From JAIOZK01 sp964468645 (GTDB lineage Bacteria > Bacteroidota > Bacteroidia > Bacteroidales > JAIOZK01), in contig CAYXUU010000024.1 of assembly GCA_964468645.1 (NCBI GenBank), positions 1 to 64,000 of the forward strand: 64,000 nt of DNA. The letters run 5' to 3'. Positions 44,076 through 52,227 of this stretch are shown here, piece after piece. The translations under genes and the position numbers were made by a program. Numbering within the stretch: position 1 is the stretch's first letter; each line of letters begins with the position of its first letter. The notes below the pieces were generated by a model. It searched no databases and had not been told where the DNA came from. It worked only from the letters and a program-made list of their open reading frames with translations.

Positions 44076-44885
44076 TTATTCTGGTATGAAAGCAATAATC
44101 CGCAACGGTGCACCACTACCACCTTTAATCTTCATTGGTAAGGCAATAATATAAGATCCTTTTGCCGGAAGTTGATCAAGATTGGCAACATTCTCATACA
44201 CGGTCATATTATTTGCACATAAAATACGATGAGCCATAAATTCTGATGATTGCCCGTAATCAATACTGGGTGTATCTAAACCTATACCATTTATTTTTCT
44301 TTCGGATGTAAGCCACTTTGCGGCCTCGGGGTGCAAGCCGGGGAAATGAAGATCCGGAATTGCCTCGGGGCCTGTTTTTGTTGTTCCAGTGTACCTTTCC
44401 TTATCACTATAGAATTGACCATAACCCGTATTCAATAAAACAATAGCATTCTCAGGAATTTTCCCAAAATCTTCTTCCCATGCAAGGAAATCTTCCGTTG
44501 AAATGAGGTAATCCCTGTTTTTTAATGCTTTTTCCGAAACGTCAATAACAACTCCCACACCGTTAAGCTGTGTCACAGGCACCTGATCAACAGTGTTTTT
44601 ACTTTCACCAAAATGAATGGCTGCATCAAAATGTGTTCCTCCGTGTTCTTCTGCGGCAAATTTAAATGAAGAGTAAAAATAGCCGTTATCCGTTATGCCA
44701 TAAAAAACAGTATCATGGGTGAATGGAATGTTAGTTGGCCAGTAAACAGATTCCTCATCAAAGCTATGGGTTAAATCTATCCAGTGTCCGTTGCTTAATG
44801 TTTGAAGAAGGTCGGCAGATTCATTTATTTGTTGACAGCACGATGAGGCTATAAATACAAGGAATAGGAAAATCAGGTTTTTCAT
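44076..44885 (-). CDS. cyclase family (KynB-like) metal hydrolase, lipoprotein
   Basis: A 269-residue protein with a lipoprotein-like signal (IFLFLVFIASSC near residue 16). The metal-binding HGGTHFDAAIHFGE motif (about residues 82-95) is the signature of the cyclase/kynurenine formamidase superfamily. A later conserved segment is INGIGLDTPSIDYGQSSEFM with GPEAIPDLHFPGLHPEAAKW. The family hydrolyses arylformamides or lactones. An exported location makes bacterial kynurenine formamidase less likely. A -7 box lies 15 bp upstream. Confidence 0.88.
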   Translation of the reverse strand: MKNLIFLFLVFIASSCCQQINESADLLQTLSNGHWIDLTHSFDEESVYWPTNIPFTHDTVFYGITDNGYFYSSFKFAAEEHGGTHFDAAIHFGESKNTVDQVPVTQLNGVGVVIDVSEKALKNRDYLISTEDFLAWEEDFGKIPENAIVLLNTGYGQFYSDKERYTGTTKTGPEAIPDLHFPGLHPEAAKWLTSERKINGIGLDTPSIDYGQSSEFMAHRILCANNMTVYENVANLDQLPAKGSYIIALPMKIKGGSGAPLRIIAFIPE

Positions 44886-44899
44886 TCTTTTGTTTATTT

Positions 44900-44907
44900 C
44901 AAAAATA
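44900..44907 (-). promoter_or_regulatory. candidate -7 box of the cyclase gene
   Basis: The plus strand reads CAAAAATA, i.e. TATTTTTG on the minus strand, 15 bp upstream of the ATG at 44885. Confidence 0.4.
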
Positions 44908-44930
44908 GTAAATATCTGGTTATGCGGTAG

Positions 44931-44996
44931 TAATACAGTTGTAATTCAGTTGTAATTCTGTTGTCATTCAATTGTCATTCAGTTGTAATACAATTG
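44931..44996. repeat. 11-bp tandem repeat, six copies (TAATTCAGTTG)
   Basis: Six consecutive 11-mers: TAATACAGTTG, TAATTCAGTTG, TAATTCTGTTG, TCATTCAATTG, TCATTCAGTTG, TAATACAATTG. One unit is identical to the main unit of 18345-18421, so the two tracts are one family. Confidence 0.93.
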
Positions 44997-45015
44997 TAGT
45001 AGGATTTCCAACAAT

Positions 45016-45110
45016 TCAATCGTCAACCAGCAATCGTCAATAGTTAATCGTCCATCGTCAATCCTTAACTTCCGGTTTCCGATATAATGCTTCTGGTTTC
45101 TGGTTCGAAG
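45016..45110. repeat. 7-bp-period tract (AATCGTC) and adjoining TTTCYGG units
   Basis: AATCGTC, AACCAGC, AATCGTC, AATAGTT, AATCGTC, CATCGTC, AATCCTT, then a looser run of TTCCGGT/TTCTGGT units. It lies in the gap between the cyclase gene and the aminotransferase at 45249. The rest of that gap (44997-45015, 45111-45248) shows nothing more. Confidence 0.8.
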
Positions 45111-45248
45111 TTATCTTAATAGCACACTATAAATAAACTTCAAACTTCGAACCCAAAACTTTACCCTCTTATTTAAACTCAATCTTATTTCCCCTATCCG
45201 ACAACAGTTATTTTTTTTTACTATTTTGGGCAGCAAAAAACAAACAGC

Positions 45249-46598
45249 ATGTCAAAACATAAATTATCAGATATAATGAAGAAAACACCTATCGAATTTG
45301 AGGTAGTGAAGCGTAAGATTAAGGAAAGTAAATTACCCAATATCGGACGGGCATCCATACGTGAATTACTCAAGGTTGTAAACCATATAGAAGAGGAAAC
45401 CAAACAAAAATTCATCAGGATGGAAATGGGTATTCCCGGCCTTGACCCGGTTCAGATTGGCGTGGAAGCAGAAATTGAAGCCCTCAGAAGAGGTGTCGCT
45501 TCTAAATATGTTAATATTGAAGGCATCCCTGAATTCAAAGATGAGCTAAAACGCTTCGTTAAATTATTTCTCAACATTGATATCCACAGAGACAGCTGTA
45601 TTCCTACCGTTGGATCTACATCAGCAAGTTTTGCCGTTTTCATGACAATGGGCAATATGACTGAGAAACCTTACAAGCATCTATTTATTGATCCTGGCTT
45701 TCCTTTACATAAACAGCAGCTTAAAGCGCTCAAACATCCTTTCGAAACTTTTGATGTTTATGATTACCGTGGTGAAAAACTGAAAGCAAAACTGGAATCA
45801 TATCTGAAAACCGGCGAAATCACTTCTATCCTGTATTCAAATCCTAATAACCCGTCATGGATCTGTTTCACCAATAAGGAACTGAAAATTATAGGCGATC
45901 TGGCCAACAAATATAATGTGGTCGTCATTGAGGACCTGGCCTATTTTGGAATGGATTTCAGGAAGGATTATTCGATTCCCGGAAAACCTCCTTACCAACC
46001 CACGGTGGCAAACTACACTGATAACTTTATTCATCTCATCTCCTCTTCCAAAGCTTTTAGCTATGCCGGGCAGAGATTGGGAATGCTGGTTGTTTCAGAC
46101 CATATATTTAATAAAAGGTATCCTGAGTTGATCAAACATTATAATTCTGATATTTTCGGGCAGGCCCTTATTTACGGTTCGCTCTATGCCATCAATGCCG
46201 GAACATCCCACTCACCACAGTATGCCATTGCTTCCATTTTAAAAGCTGTTAATGACGGCAAATTCAACTACAGGGAAAAAGTGCTTGAATATGCTGAAAA
46301 GGCCAAAATAATGAAGAAACTGTTTACTGAGAACGGTTTCAAAATAGTTTATGATAAAGATGAGGGTGAACCAATCGCCGACGGATTTTATTTTACCATC
46401 GCATATCCGGGTTTATCCGGTGAAGAACTACTTGAAGAACTACTATACTATGGGATCAGTGGAATTTCACTGGCAATTACTGGAAGCACAAGAGCAGAAG
46501 GGATCAGGGCATGCGTTTCACTGGTTCAGAGGGATCAGTTTCCCGACCTGGAACATCGGCTTGAGAAGTTTCATGAACATCATCCTCTGGATTATTAA
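45249..46598 (+). CDS. class I/II PLP-dependent aminotransferase
   Basis: A 449-residue fold-type I aminotransferase. Motifs: MEMGIPGLDPVQIGVEAEIE, YSNPNNPSWICFTNKEL, VVVIEDLAYFGMDFR with the cofactor Asp/Tyr and the PLP Lys in HLISSSKAFSYAGQRLGML. The long N-terminal region (about 45 residues before the core) and the C-terminal SLAITGSTRAEGIRACVSLV are typical of a Bacteroidota aminotransferase group of unknown substrate. It precedes the double tryptophanase by 250 bp in the same direction and may supply or remove aromatic amino acids. Confidence 0.9.
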   Translation: MSKHKLSDIMKKTPIEFEVVKRKIKESKLPNIGRASIRELLKVVNHIEEETKQKFIRMEMGIPGLDPVQIGVEAEIEALRRGVASKYVNIEGIPEFKDELKRFVKLFLNIDIHRDSCIPTVGSTSASFAVFMTMGNMTEKPYKHLFIDPGFPLHKQQLKALKHPFETFDVYDYRGEKLKAKLESYLKTGEITSILYSNPNNPSWICFTNKELKIIGDLANKYNVVVIEDLAYFGMDFRKDYSIPGKPPYQPTVANYTDNFIHLISSSKAFSYAGQRLGMLVVSDHIFNKRYPELIKHYNSDIFGQALIYGSLYAINAGTSHSPQYAIASILKAVNDGKFNYREKVLEYAEKAKIMKKLFTENGFKIVYDKDEGEPIADGFYFTIAYPGLSGEELLEELLYYGISGISLAITGSTRAEGIRACVSLVQRDQFPDLEHRLEKFHEHHPLDY

Positions 46599-46850
46599 TC
46601 TGGTAAGACTGAGATAGGGAAATTCCAAATAACAATTAACAAAATTCAAATAATTTCCAGATTCGAATACTCATTGTTCAAAATCCCGGCTGGCGAAGGT
46701 TTGAAATTTTAAATTTAGGTTTTTGATGCTTATTTGTCTTTGGGGATTTGTTGTTTGGGTTTTTACATTGCAATTTCAATGTTAAAGAATTGATCAAAAT
46801 TTAATACCTTCGCGCAAAATTTCAAATCACACTATAAAAACAAATATATT
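46599..46850. other. upstream region of the double lyase gene
   Basis: A 252-bp gap without ORF. A weak promoter-like box TACCTTCG (46805-46812) lies 38 bp before the ATG at 46851. No terminator or repeat tract was recognised. Confidence 0.35.
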
Positions 46851-49499
46851 ATGATTGCAGAACCGCACAAAATCAAAACCATCCGAAAGGTTAAGTTTAC
46901 CGGTTTAGAAGAAAGAAAAGAACACTTAAAAGATGCAGGATTCAATACTTTCAGAATTCATTCCGATAATATAACATTCGACATGACAAGCCAGGGAACC
47001 AGCGCCATGAGCCAGGATCAACTCTCCGGATTGTTTATAGGAGACGAAACTTATGCAGGAAGCCGTAATTTCGAATACCTACAAAAAGTTGTTAAGGAAA
47101 CTTTTAAATTCGATTACGTTTGCCCCACGCATAACCTTAAAGGTTCACATAAACTTATAACCACAACCATGGTTACTGCCGGGGACATTATATTTTCCAA
47201 TTCACGCCTGCCGGAAGAATTGAGTAAAGACAAATCGGCAACAGTTGAAATTATCATGGCCGGCGATAAGGAGGATTTATTTTCAGGGGATATCGACCTT
47301 GTTGCCCTTGAAAAAGGATTAGCAGAAAACGGACAAACTCCTTATGCATATATCGATCTGTACAGAAGCGGTTATCGTCCTGTCTCCCTGAAGAACCTGG
47401 AAGAGGCCCATAAGGTTTGTAAATCCCAGAATGTACCATTAATTGTCAATTTCTCAAGGATCGTTGAGAATGCCCATTATCTGAGAAATAACACGGAAGA
47501 ACTTTCCGGGCTGAAACTTACTGATATTATACTGAAAATAGCTGCTGCAACCGACGTATGTGTCCTGGATGCTGCCCAGGATGCCCGCTGTAATATTGGT
47601 GGGCTGATCGCAACGAATACCTATGAACTGTATGAGAAATATATGAATGAGGTGGTGGTTTATGAAGGCCTGCATACCTATGGGGGAATGGCCGGAAGAA
47701 CCATGGAAATATTTGCCAGGGGAATTGAAGAAATGGTATTTGAAGAACAGGCTGACTGGATTACACAGCAGATTGATGACTTTTCAGCGCTGATAAAGGA
47801 TGTACCATTTTACAAAGGCAGTGATGGTGTTTATTTCAGGGCCGATGAATTTTTGCCCAACGCCACAACAAATCAAACCAATACCCTGGCCGCCCTTCTG
47901 TATCTGAAATCAGGAGTCAGGATATTCCTTGATGGCAGGTTCACCGATTGTAATATTATCCCATTACAGATACCACGTCTGGCATTTAACAACAGGCAAC
48001 TTAATCAGATCGCTGATGCTATCAATGAAATATTTAAGGAAAGGGAAAAAATTAAGGGCCTTGAACTCACCAATGATCCGGCGTGGAATGATGAAGCGGT
48101 GTTCACATGGGATGTGCCCAATATTGAAGAGTATACTTTTGATTGCGAACCATGGGTGGTAACCACCATCGAGTATGTTGGTGTGATGTCGAAAGAAGAA
48201 AGGCTTAAGATTGCAAAAGAAGTTGGACTTAACACCTTCCTGCTTCCTTCAAAAGATATTACCATCGATTTCCTTACCGATTCCGGGACAACCGCACAGA
48301 GTGTTAAACAATGGTCGGAATATAATGAAGGTGTTGAAACCCAGGCTTCCAGTAAGGACTACTTTAATTTCGTTGAAACGCTTCAGAATGTCACAGGTTA
48401 TAAATACATCATCCCAACACACCAGGGAAGGGCTGCTGAGCATATTATGTCACAGTGCCTGATAAAAGATGGCTGGGTTCCGGGTAATATGTATTTTACC
48501 ACCACCAAACTTCACCAGGAGCTGGCAGGTGGAACCTTCGTTGATGTGATTGTTGATGAAGCCCATGATCCGCAATCGGAATTTATCTGGAAAGGGAATA
48601 TTGATCTGAATAAGGTCAGGGCCATCCTTGAAAAACATGGGGAGGGTTGTATTCCTTATATCAGTTTTGAACTCAGTGTAAACCTTGCCGGTGGCCAACC
48701 TGTATCTATGGATAATGCACGCGAAGTTTACGATTTCTGTCAGGAACATAAAATACTTCAGATGTTCGATGCTACCCGTGCTGTTGAGAATGCTTATATG
48801 ATCAAGAAGAAAGATCCAAGGTATAAAGACACCCCCTTAAAGGACATTCTCAGGGAATTATTCAGCTATGGTGATGGATGTACCGTTTCTGCCAAAAAAG
48901 ACTATCTGGTAAATATCGGTGGATTCCTGGCCATTAAGGATGATGAAAAGTTTTATAGGGATGCACTGGATATGCTCAGAAAATATGAAGGCTCGGTAAC
49001 CAATGGCGGTATGTCGGCAGGTGATATGGCCATTCATGCACAGGGTGTAAGGGAAATGGTAGAGTTTGATTATATCCGTGCACGGGTTGAACAAACCCGG
49101 TACCTTGGTGAAAAACTTCATGAAGCCGGAATCCCAATTGTACGTCCTTCCGGCACCCATGCTATTTTCCTTGATGCAAAAAGGTTCCTTCCCCACATCG
49201 ATCAGGATGAATACCCGGCTCAGGCCCTTGCTGCTGCATTGTTTGTTGATTCAGGTGTCAGGGCTATGGAACGTGGCAATGTATCCAGCGGAAGAAAGAA
49301 AACCGGTGAAAACTACCGCCCCAAACTTGAACTGGTACGATTAACCATACCAAGAAGGGCATATACCAACTCACATATGGACATGGTTGCCGAGAGTATT
49401 ATTGACCTGTATAAGAAAAGAGATACCATTAAAGGATTGAGATTTGTTTATGAACCGGAAAACCTGAGGTTTTTCCAGGGCCGGTTCGAAGAAATATAA
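46851..49499 (+). CDS. tandem tryptophanase/tyrosine phenol-lyase fusion with inactive first half
   Basis: An 882-residue protein made of two beta-eliminating lyase units, about 1-425 and 426-882. The second unit is canonical: LLTDSG-type FLTDSGTTAQSV, PTHQGRAAEHI, PGNMYFTTTKLHQELAGGTF, D640 in MFDATRAVENAY, the PLP lysine in SAKKDYLVNIGG (K682/K683) and KLELVRLTIPRRAYTNSHMD. The first unit keeps the fold (FDMTSQGTSAMS, PTHNLKGSHKLI), but the lysine pair is A242-Q243 (LDAAQDARCNIGG) and the cofactor Asp is N200 (VNFSRIVENAH). It should not bind PLP covalently. The active half releases ammonia and pyruvate with indole or phenol. A terminator follows. Confidence 0.92.
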   Translation: MIAEPHKIKTIRKVKFTGLEERKEHLKDAGFNTFRIHSDNITFDMTSQGTSAMSQDQLSGLFIGDETYAGSRNFEYLQKVVKETFKFDYVCPTHNLKGSHKLITTTMVTAGDIIFSNSRLPEELSKDKSATVEIIMAGDKEDLFSGDIDLVALEKGLAENGQTPYAYIDLYRSGYRPVSLKNLEEAHKVCKSQNVPLIVNFSRIVENAHYLRNNTEELSGLKLTDIILKIAAATDVCVLDAAQDARCNIGGLIATNTYELYEKYMNEVVVYEGLHTYGGMAGRTMEIFARGIEEMVFEEQADWITQQIDDFSALIKDVPFYKGSDGVYFRADEFLPNATTNQTNTLAALLYLKSGVRIFLDGRFTDCNIIPLQIPRLAFNNRQLNQIADAINEIFKEREKIKGLELTNDPAWNDEAVFTWDVPNIEEYTFDCEPWVVTTIEYVGVMSKEERLKIAKEVGLNTFLLPSKDITIDFLTDSGTTAQSVKQWSEYNEGVETQASSKDYFNFVETLQNVTGYKYIIPTHQGRAAEHIMSQCLIKDGWVPGNMYFTTTKLHQELAGGTFVDVIVDEAHDPQSEFIWKGNIDLNKVRAILEKHGEGCIPYISFELSVNLAGGQPVSMDNAREVYDFCQEHKILQMFDATRAVENAYMIKKKDPRYKDTPLKDILRELFSYGDGCTVSAKKDYLVNIGGFLAIKDDEKFYRDALDMLRKYEGSVTNGGMSAGDMAIHAQGVREMVEFDYIRARVEQTRYLGEKLHEAGIPIVRPSGTHAIFLDAKRFLPHIDQDEYPAQALAAALFVDSGVRAMERGNVSSGRKKTGENYRPKLELVRLTIPRRAYTNSHMDMVAESIIDLYKKRDTIKGLRFVYEPENLRFFQGRFEEI

Positions 49500-49518
49500 A
49501 TTCATTATAACATGATGG

Positions 49519-49560
49519 AAAGTGGGGTTTATCAGAACAACTGGTAATCCCACTTTTTTT
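49519..49560 (+). terminator. intrinsic terminator of the double lyase gene
   Basis: Stem AAAGTGGG (49519-49526) with CCCACTTT (49549-49556) followed by a T-run, 20 bp after the stop. Confidence 0.85.
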
Positions 49561-49645
49561 TATCAATAAATAAACATATGGATGATAACTAAAAAAAGCA
49601 TATGATCCTGAAATATTCAGGGCACAGGGATATCAACTTATAGAT

Positions 49646-51013
49646 ATGTTAACAGCTTATCTTTCCGATTGTTTGGCCGGTGATATAAAAGTGTTGTCAT
49701 GGCATGATCCGATAAAACAATATGAATACTGGGATAGTGTGTTCAAAGACAAAGGGAATTCAGGTATTCAGGATATTTTTAAGAATTTCCTTGACAGATC
49801 AATACATCTTCATCATCCGCATTGTTTAGGCCACCAGGTAGTCCCTCCCCTGCCAGCTGCAGCGCTGACTGAACTGATGTCAGCATTTTCAAACAATAGC
49901 ATGGCTATCTATGAGGTGGGGCCCGCTTCCACTGCCATGGAGAAAGTGGTTATTGAATGGCTGACAGGGAAGTTAGGATGGAACCGGTCGAAGTCAGGAG
50001 GTGTTGTTGTTTCAGGTGGATCAATTGGTAACCTGACCGCACTGCTGGCTGCAAGAAAACATCATCAGATTACCACAATGAACAAAGGAAAACAGAAAAA
50101 GCCGGCTATCATGATTTCTTCCCAAACGCATTACAGCATTGATAGGGCTGCTAAGATTATGGGTCTGGAAGATAATCAGATCATTCGGCTTCCCGTGAAC
50201 AAAAACTTCATCATTGATATGGATGTATTGCCCGCAATATTTCAGAAATTCTCAAACAATGGTTATGAAATAATTGCCCTCTCAGCCAATGCATGCTCAA
50301 CAGCTACTGGCAAATATGATCCCATCAATCAGCTTGCGGATTTCTGTCATGACAACAATATCTGGTTACATATCGATGCAGCGCATGGTGGGCCGGCTAT
50401 CCTTTCAAATAAACATAAACACTTCCTTCAAGGGATTGAAAAAGCTGATTCTGTTGCGTATGACTTTCATAAAATGATGCTGATGCCTGCATTGACGACT
50501 GCAGTCCTTTTCAGTGACAACAGGCATTCCTTTCAGACTTTCTCGCAGGAAGCATCTTACCTGTTGAACGATGACACAAGACAATACGACATCGCAGGCA
50601 GGACCATTGAGTGTACAAAAAAACCCATGGCCCTGAAAGTATATCTGGCTTTGAAAGTGTATGGCCAGGAATTATTCGCTTCCTATGTAGAGAGTACTTA
50701 CCAGGTAGCACATGAGTTTACCGGCTTGATCGAACAAAATATCAACCTGGAACTGGCTGTTGAACCTGATTCAAATATTGTTTGTTTCAGGTATGTTTCA
50801 AATGGATATGATGATAATCATCTGAATGAACTCAACAATTATATCCGGGAGGAGATCAAAAAAGAAGGAAAATACTATATTGTTCTGGCAAGACTGAATG
50901 CGAAAGCTTACCTCAGGATGACGATTATGAATCCATTTACGAACCTGAATGTTTTAAAAGGCCTGATTGCTGAAGTGGAGAAAAAAGCGAGTGCGTATTT
51001 TTTGAGTTGTTAG
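49646..51013 (+). CDS. group II PLP-dependent decarboxylase, 5' end uncertain
   Basis: A 455-residue pyridoxal-dependent decarboxylase of the aromatic-amino-acid/glutamate/diaminobutyrate group. Motifs: HHPHCLGHQVVPPLPAAALT, VVSGGSIGNLTALLAAR, the cofactor Asp in WLHIDAAHGG and the PLP Lys in VAYDFHKMMLMPAL. Upstream of the ATG at 49646 the same frame encodes KKAYDPEIFRAQGYQLID, which is the normal start of these enzymes. The only codons before it are CTA and a TAA, so no usual start is available. A non-AUG start or a small lesion is likely. It follows the double lyase and may decarboxylate an aromatic amino acid. Confidence 0.87.
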   Translation: MLTAYLSDCLAGDIKVLSWHDPIKQYEYWDSVFKDKGNSGIQDIFKNFLDRSIHLHHPHCLGHQVVPPLPAAALTELMSAFSNNSMAIYEVGPASTAMEKVVIEWLTGKLGWNRSKSGGVVVSGGSIGNLTALLAARKHHQITTMNKGKQKKPAIMISSQTHYSIDRAAKIMGLEDNQIIRLPVNKNFIIDMDVLPAIFQKFSNNGYEIIALSANACSTATGKYDPINQLADFCHDNNIWLHIDAAHGGPAILSNKHKHFLQGIEKADSVAYDFHKMMLMPALTTAVLFSDNRHSFQTFSQEASYLLNDDTRQYDIAGRTIECTKKPMALKVYLALKVYGQELFASYVESTYQVAHEFTGLIEQNINLELAVEPDSNIVCFRYVSNGYDDNHLNELNNYIREEIKKEGKYYIVLARLNAKAYLRMTIMNPFTNLNVLKGLIAEVEKKASAYFLSC

Positions 51014-51032
51014 CTTAGCATGCTTTGTTGAT

Positions 51033-51272
51033 ATATCGTCCCTGACGGGACTTGTCATATCTTACCATTAATCTTTTTTTACCGATATAAAAGCCCTCAC
51101 GGGCTTTTAGAAATAGTTCTTTTTCAGGATTGAATTGTTCTGTCAAAACGGATTATTTTAAAATTTGGAATAAATAATTATACAATTGTTCAGCTACCTC
51201 CCTGTCCCGCAGGGACAAAATATCGGTAAAAAAATACATAGAGGAAAACCAAGTCCCATAGGGACGATATAA
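51033..51272. repeat. REP-containing block, left copy
   Basis: A block of about 240 bp holding four small palindromes: GTCCCTGACGGGAC (51038), AAAAGCCCTCACGGGCTTTT (51089), TGTCCCGCAGGGACA (51203) and GTCCCATAGGGAC (51253). The same palindromes in the same order, with the same linking sequence (AAAACGGATTATTTT-like, ATATCGGTAAA), recur to the right of the transposase at 51756-52048. Confidence 0.88.
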
Positions 51273-51734
51273 CTAAACTACAGGCTTAAAAATATATCGT
51301 GAATCATAATCGATTCCATATGCTTCAAGAATCTCAACATATTCATCAATAAACGATTTCTTCTTATGATGTTCTTGTTGATTTTCGATATACCCTGCTA
51401 TTCTGGGAATTTGTGATTTACTGTAAGAGAAACCACCAAAGCCTGCTTGCCAGGAAAATCTGCCTTTTACAATTCTCTTCTGATTGATCCATTTTGATGA
51501 GCTGCCTTTGATATCCTTCATCAGGTCAGAAAGTGATTGTGTAGGACGCATTCCAAAAAGAACATGAACATGATCTGGTATTCCATTAACCGCGATTAAT
51601 TTATGATGATTGTTTTGAATTATACCTGTGATGTATTTGTATAATTCATCCTTCCAGGACTCCTGAATTAAAGAAAGACGGTTTTGAACGCCAAATATTC
51701 CATGGATGTGGATTTGAGTAAACGTGTTTGCCAT
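51273..51734 (-). CDS. tnpA: IS200/REP-associated tyrosine transposase
   Basis: A 153-residue Y1 transposase of the IS200/TnpA-REP type. The HUH motif is in IPDHVHVLFGM (about residues 55-65), and the catalytic Tyr is likely in RIAGYIENQQEHHKKK (about residue 113). It opens IHIHGIFGVQNR, as common for this family. Proteins of this group cut and join single-stranded DNA at hairpins and are linked to REP palindromes. The gene fills the space between two direct REP-containing blocks exactly. No TnpB or accessory gene is present. Confidence 0.93.
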   Translation of the reverse strand: MANTFTQIHIHGIFGVQNRLSLIQESWKDELYKYITGIIQNNHHKLIAVNGIPDHVHVLFGMRPTQSLSDLMKDIKGSSSKWINQKRIVKGRFSWQAGFGGFSYSKSQIPRIAGYIENQQEHHKKKSFIDEYVEILEAYGIDYDSRYIFKPVV

Positions 51735-51755
51735 GATTTTGCTTTATTAGTCAGT

Positions 51756-52048
51756 ATATCGTCCCTGACGGGACTTTTGATAATCTTCATTGCTGTTTTT
51801 TTCCGATATTAAAACCCTAGCGGGTTTTTTCTATTAATACTTTTCAGGGCTGATTTGTTCCTGTAAAAACGGATTATTTTTTAAAATTTGGAATAAATTA
51901 TTATTCAATTGTTTGACTACCTCCATGTCCCACAGGGACAAAATATCGGTAAATGATGATCAACAAGAATAACCAGGTCCCATAGGGACAAGATATCGGT
52001 AAAAAGATGATCAAAGAGGAAAACCAAGTCCCATAGGGACGATATATC
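51756..52048. repeat. REP-containing block, right copy
   Basis: Direct repeat of the left block with the palindromes GTCCCTGACGGGAC (51761), AAAACCCTAGCGGGTTTT (51811), TGTCCCACAGGGACA (51926), GTCCCATAGGGAC (51977) and GTCCCATAGGGAC (52028). It carries one more GTCCC unit than the left copy. Confidence 0.88.
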
Positions 52049-52227
52049 ATATACAATTACTAAAAAGTAGAATTATTAGGTTTATTCGTACCTTGGGTAA
52101 AAACCTTTTAAACTTGCTAACAACCTTTCCAGAAGTTACTAAATTTGACCCATAATAATAATTTAAAGATGATTCATTAATTTCTATTTTAATTTTTACT
52201 ATCTGAAACAGAAAAAAATTATCAGAA

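Larger units (their letters stand above)
51033..52048. mobile_element. REP/transposase unit (RAYT-like)
   Basis: Left repeat block, Y1 transposase gene and right repeat block form one unit of about 1 kb, next to accessory genes. This layout matches transposase genes flanked by their own REP palindromes, though here the flanks are long direct copies. Confidence 0.8.

Noticed and set aside
17340..45110. Tandem tracts considered as CRISPR arrays
   Set aside because: Units are 7 or 11 bp without spacers, and no cas genes are present.
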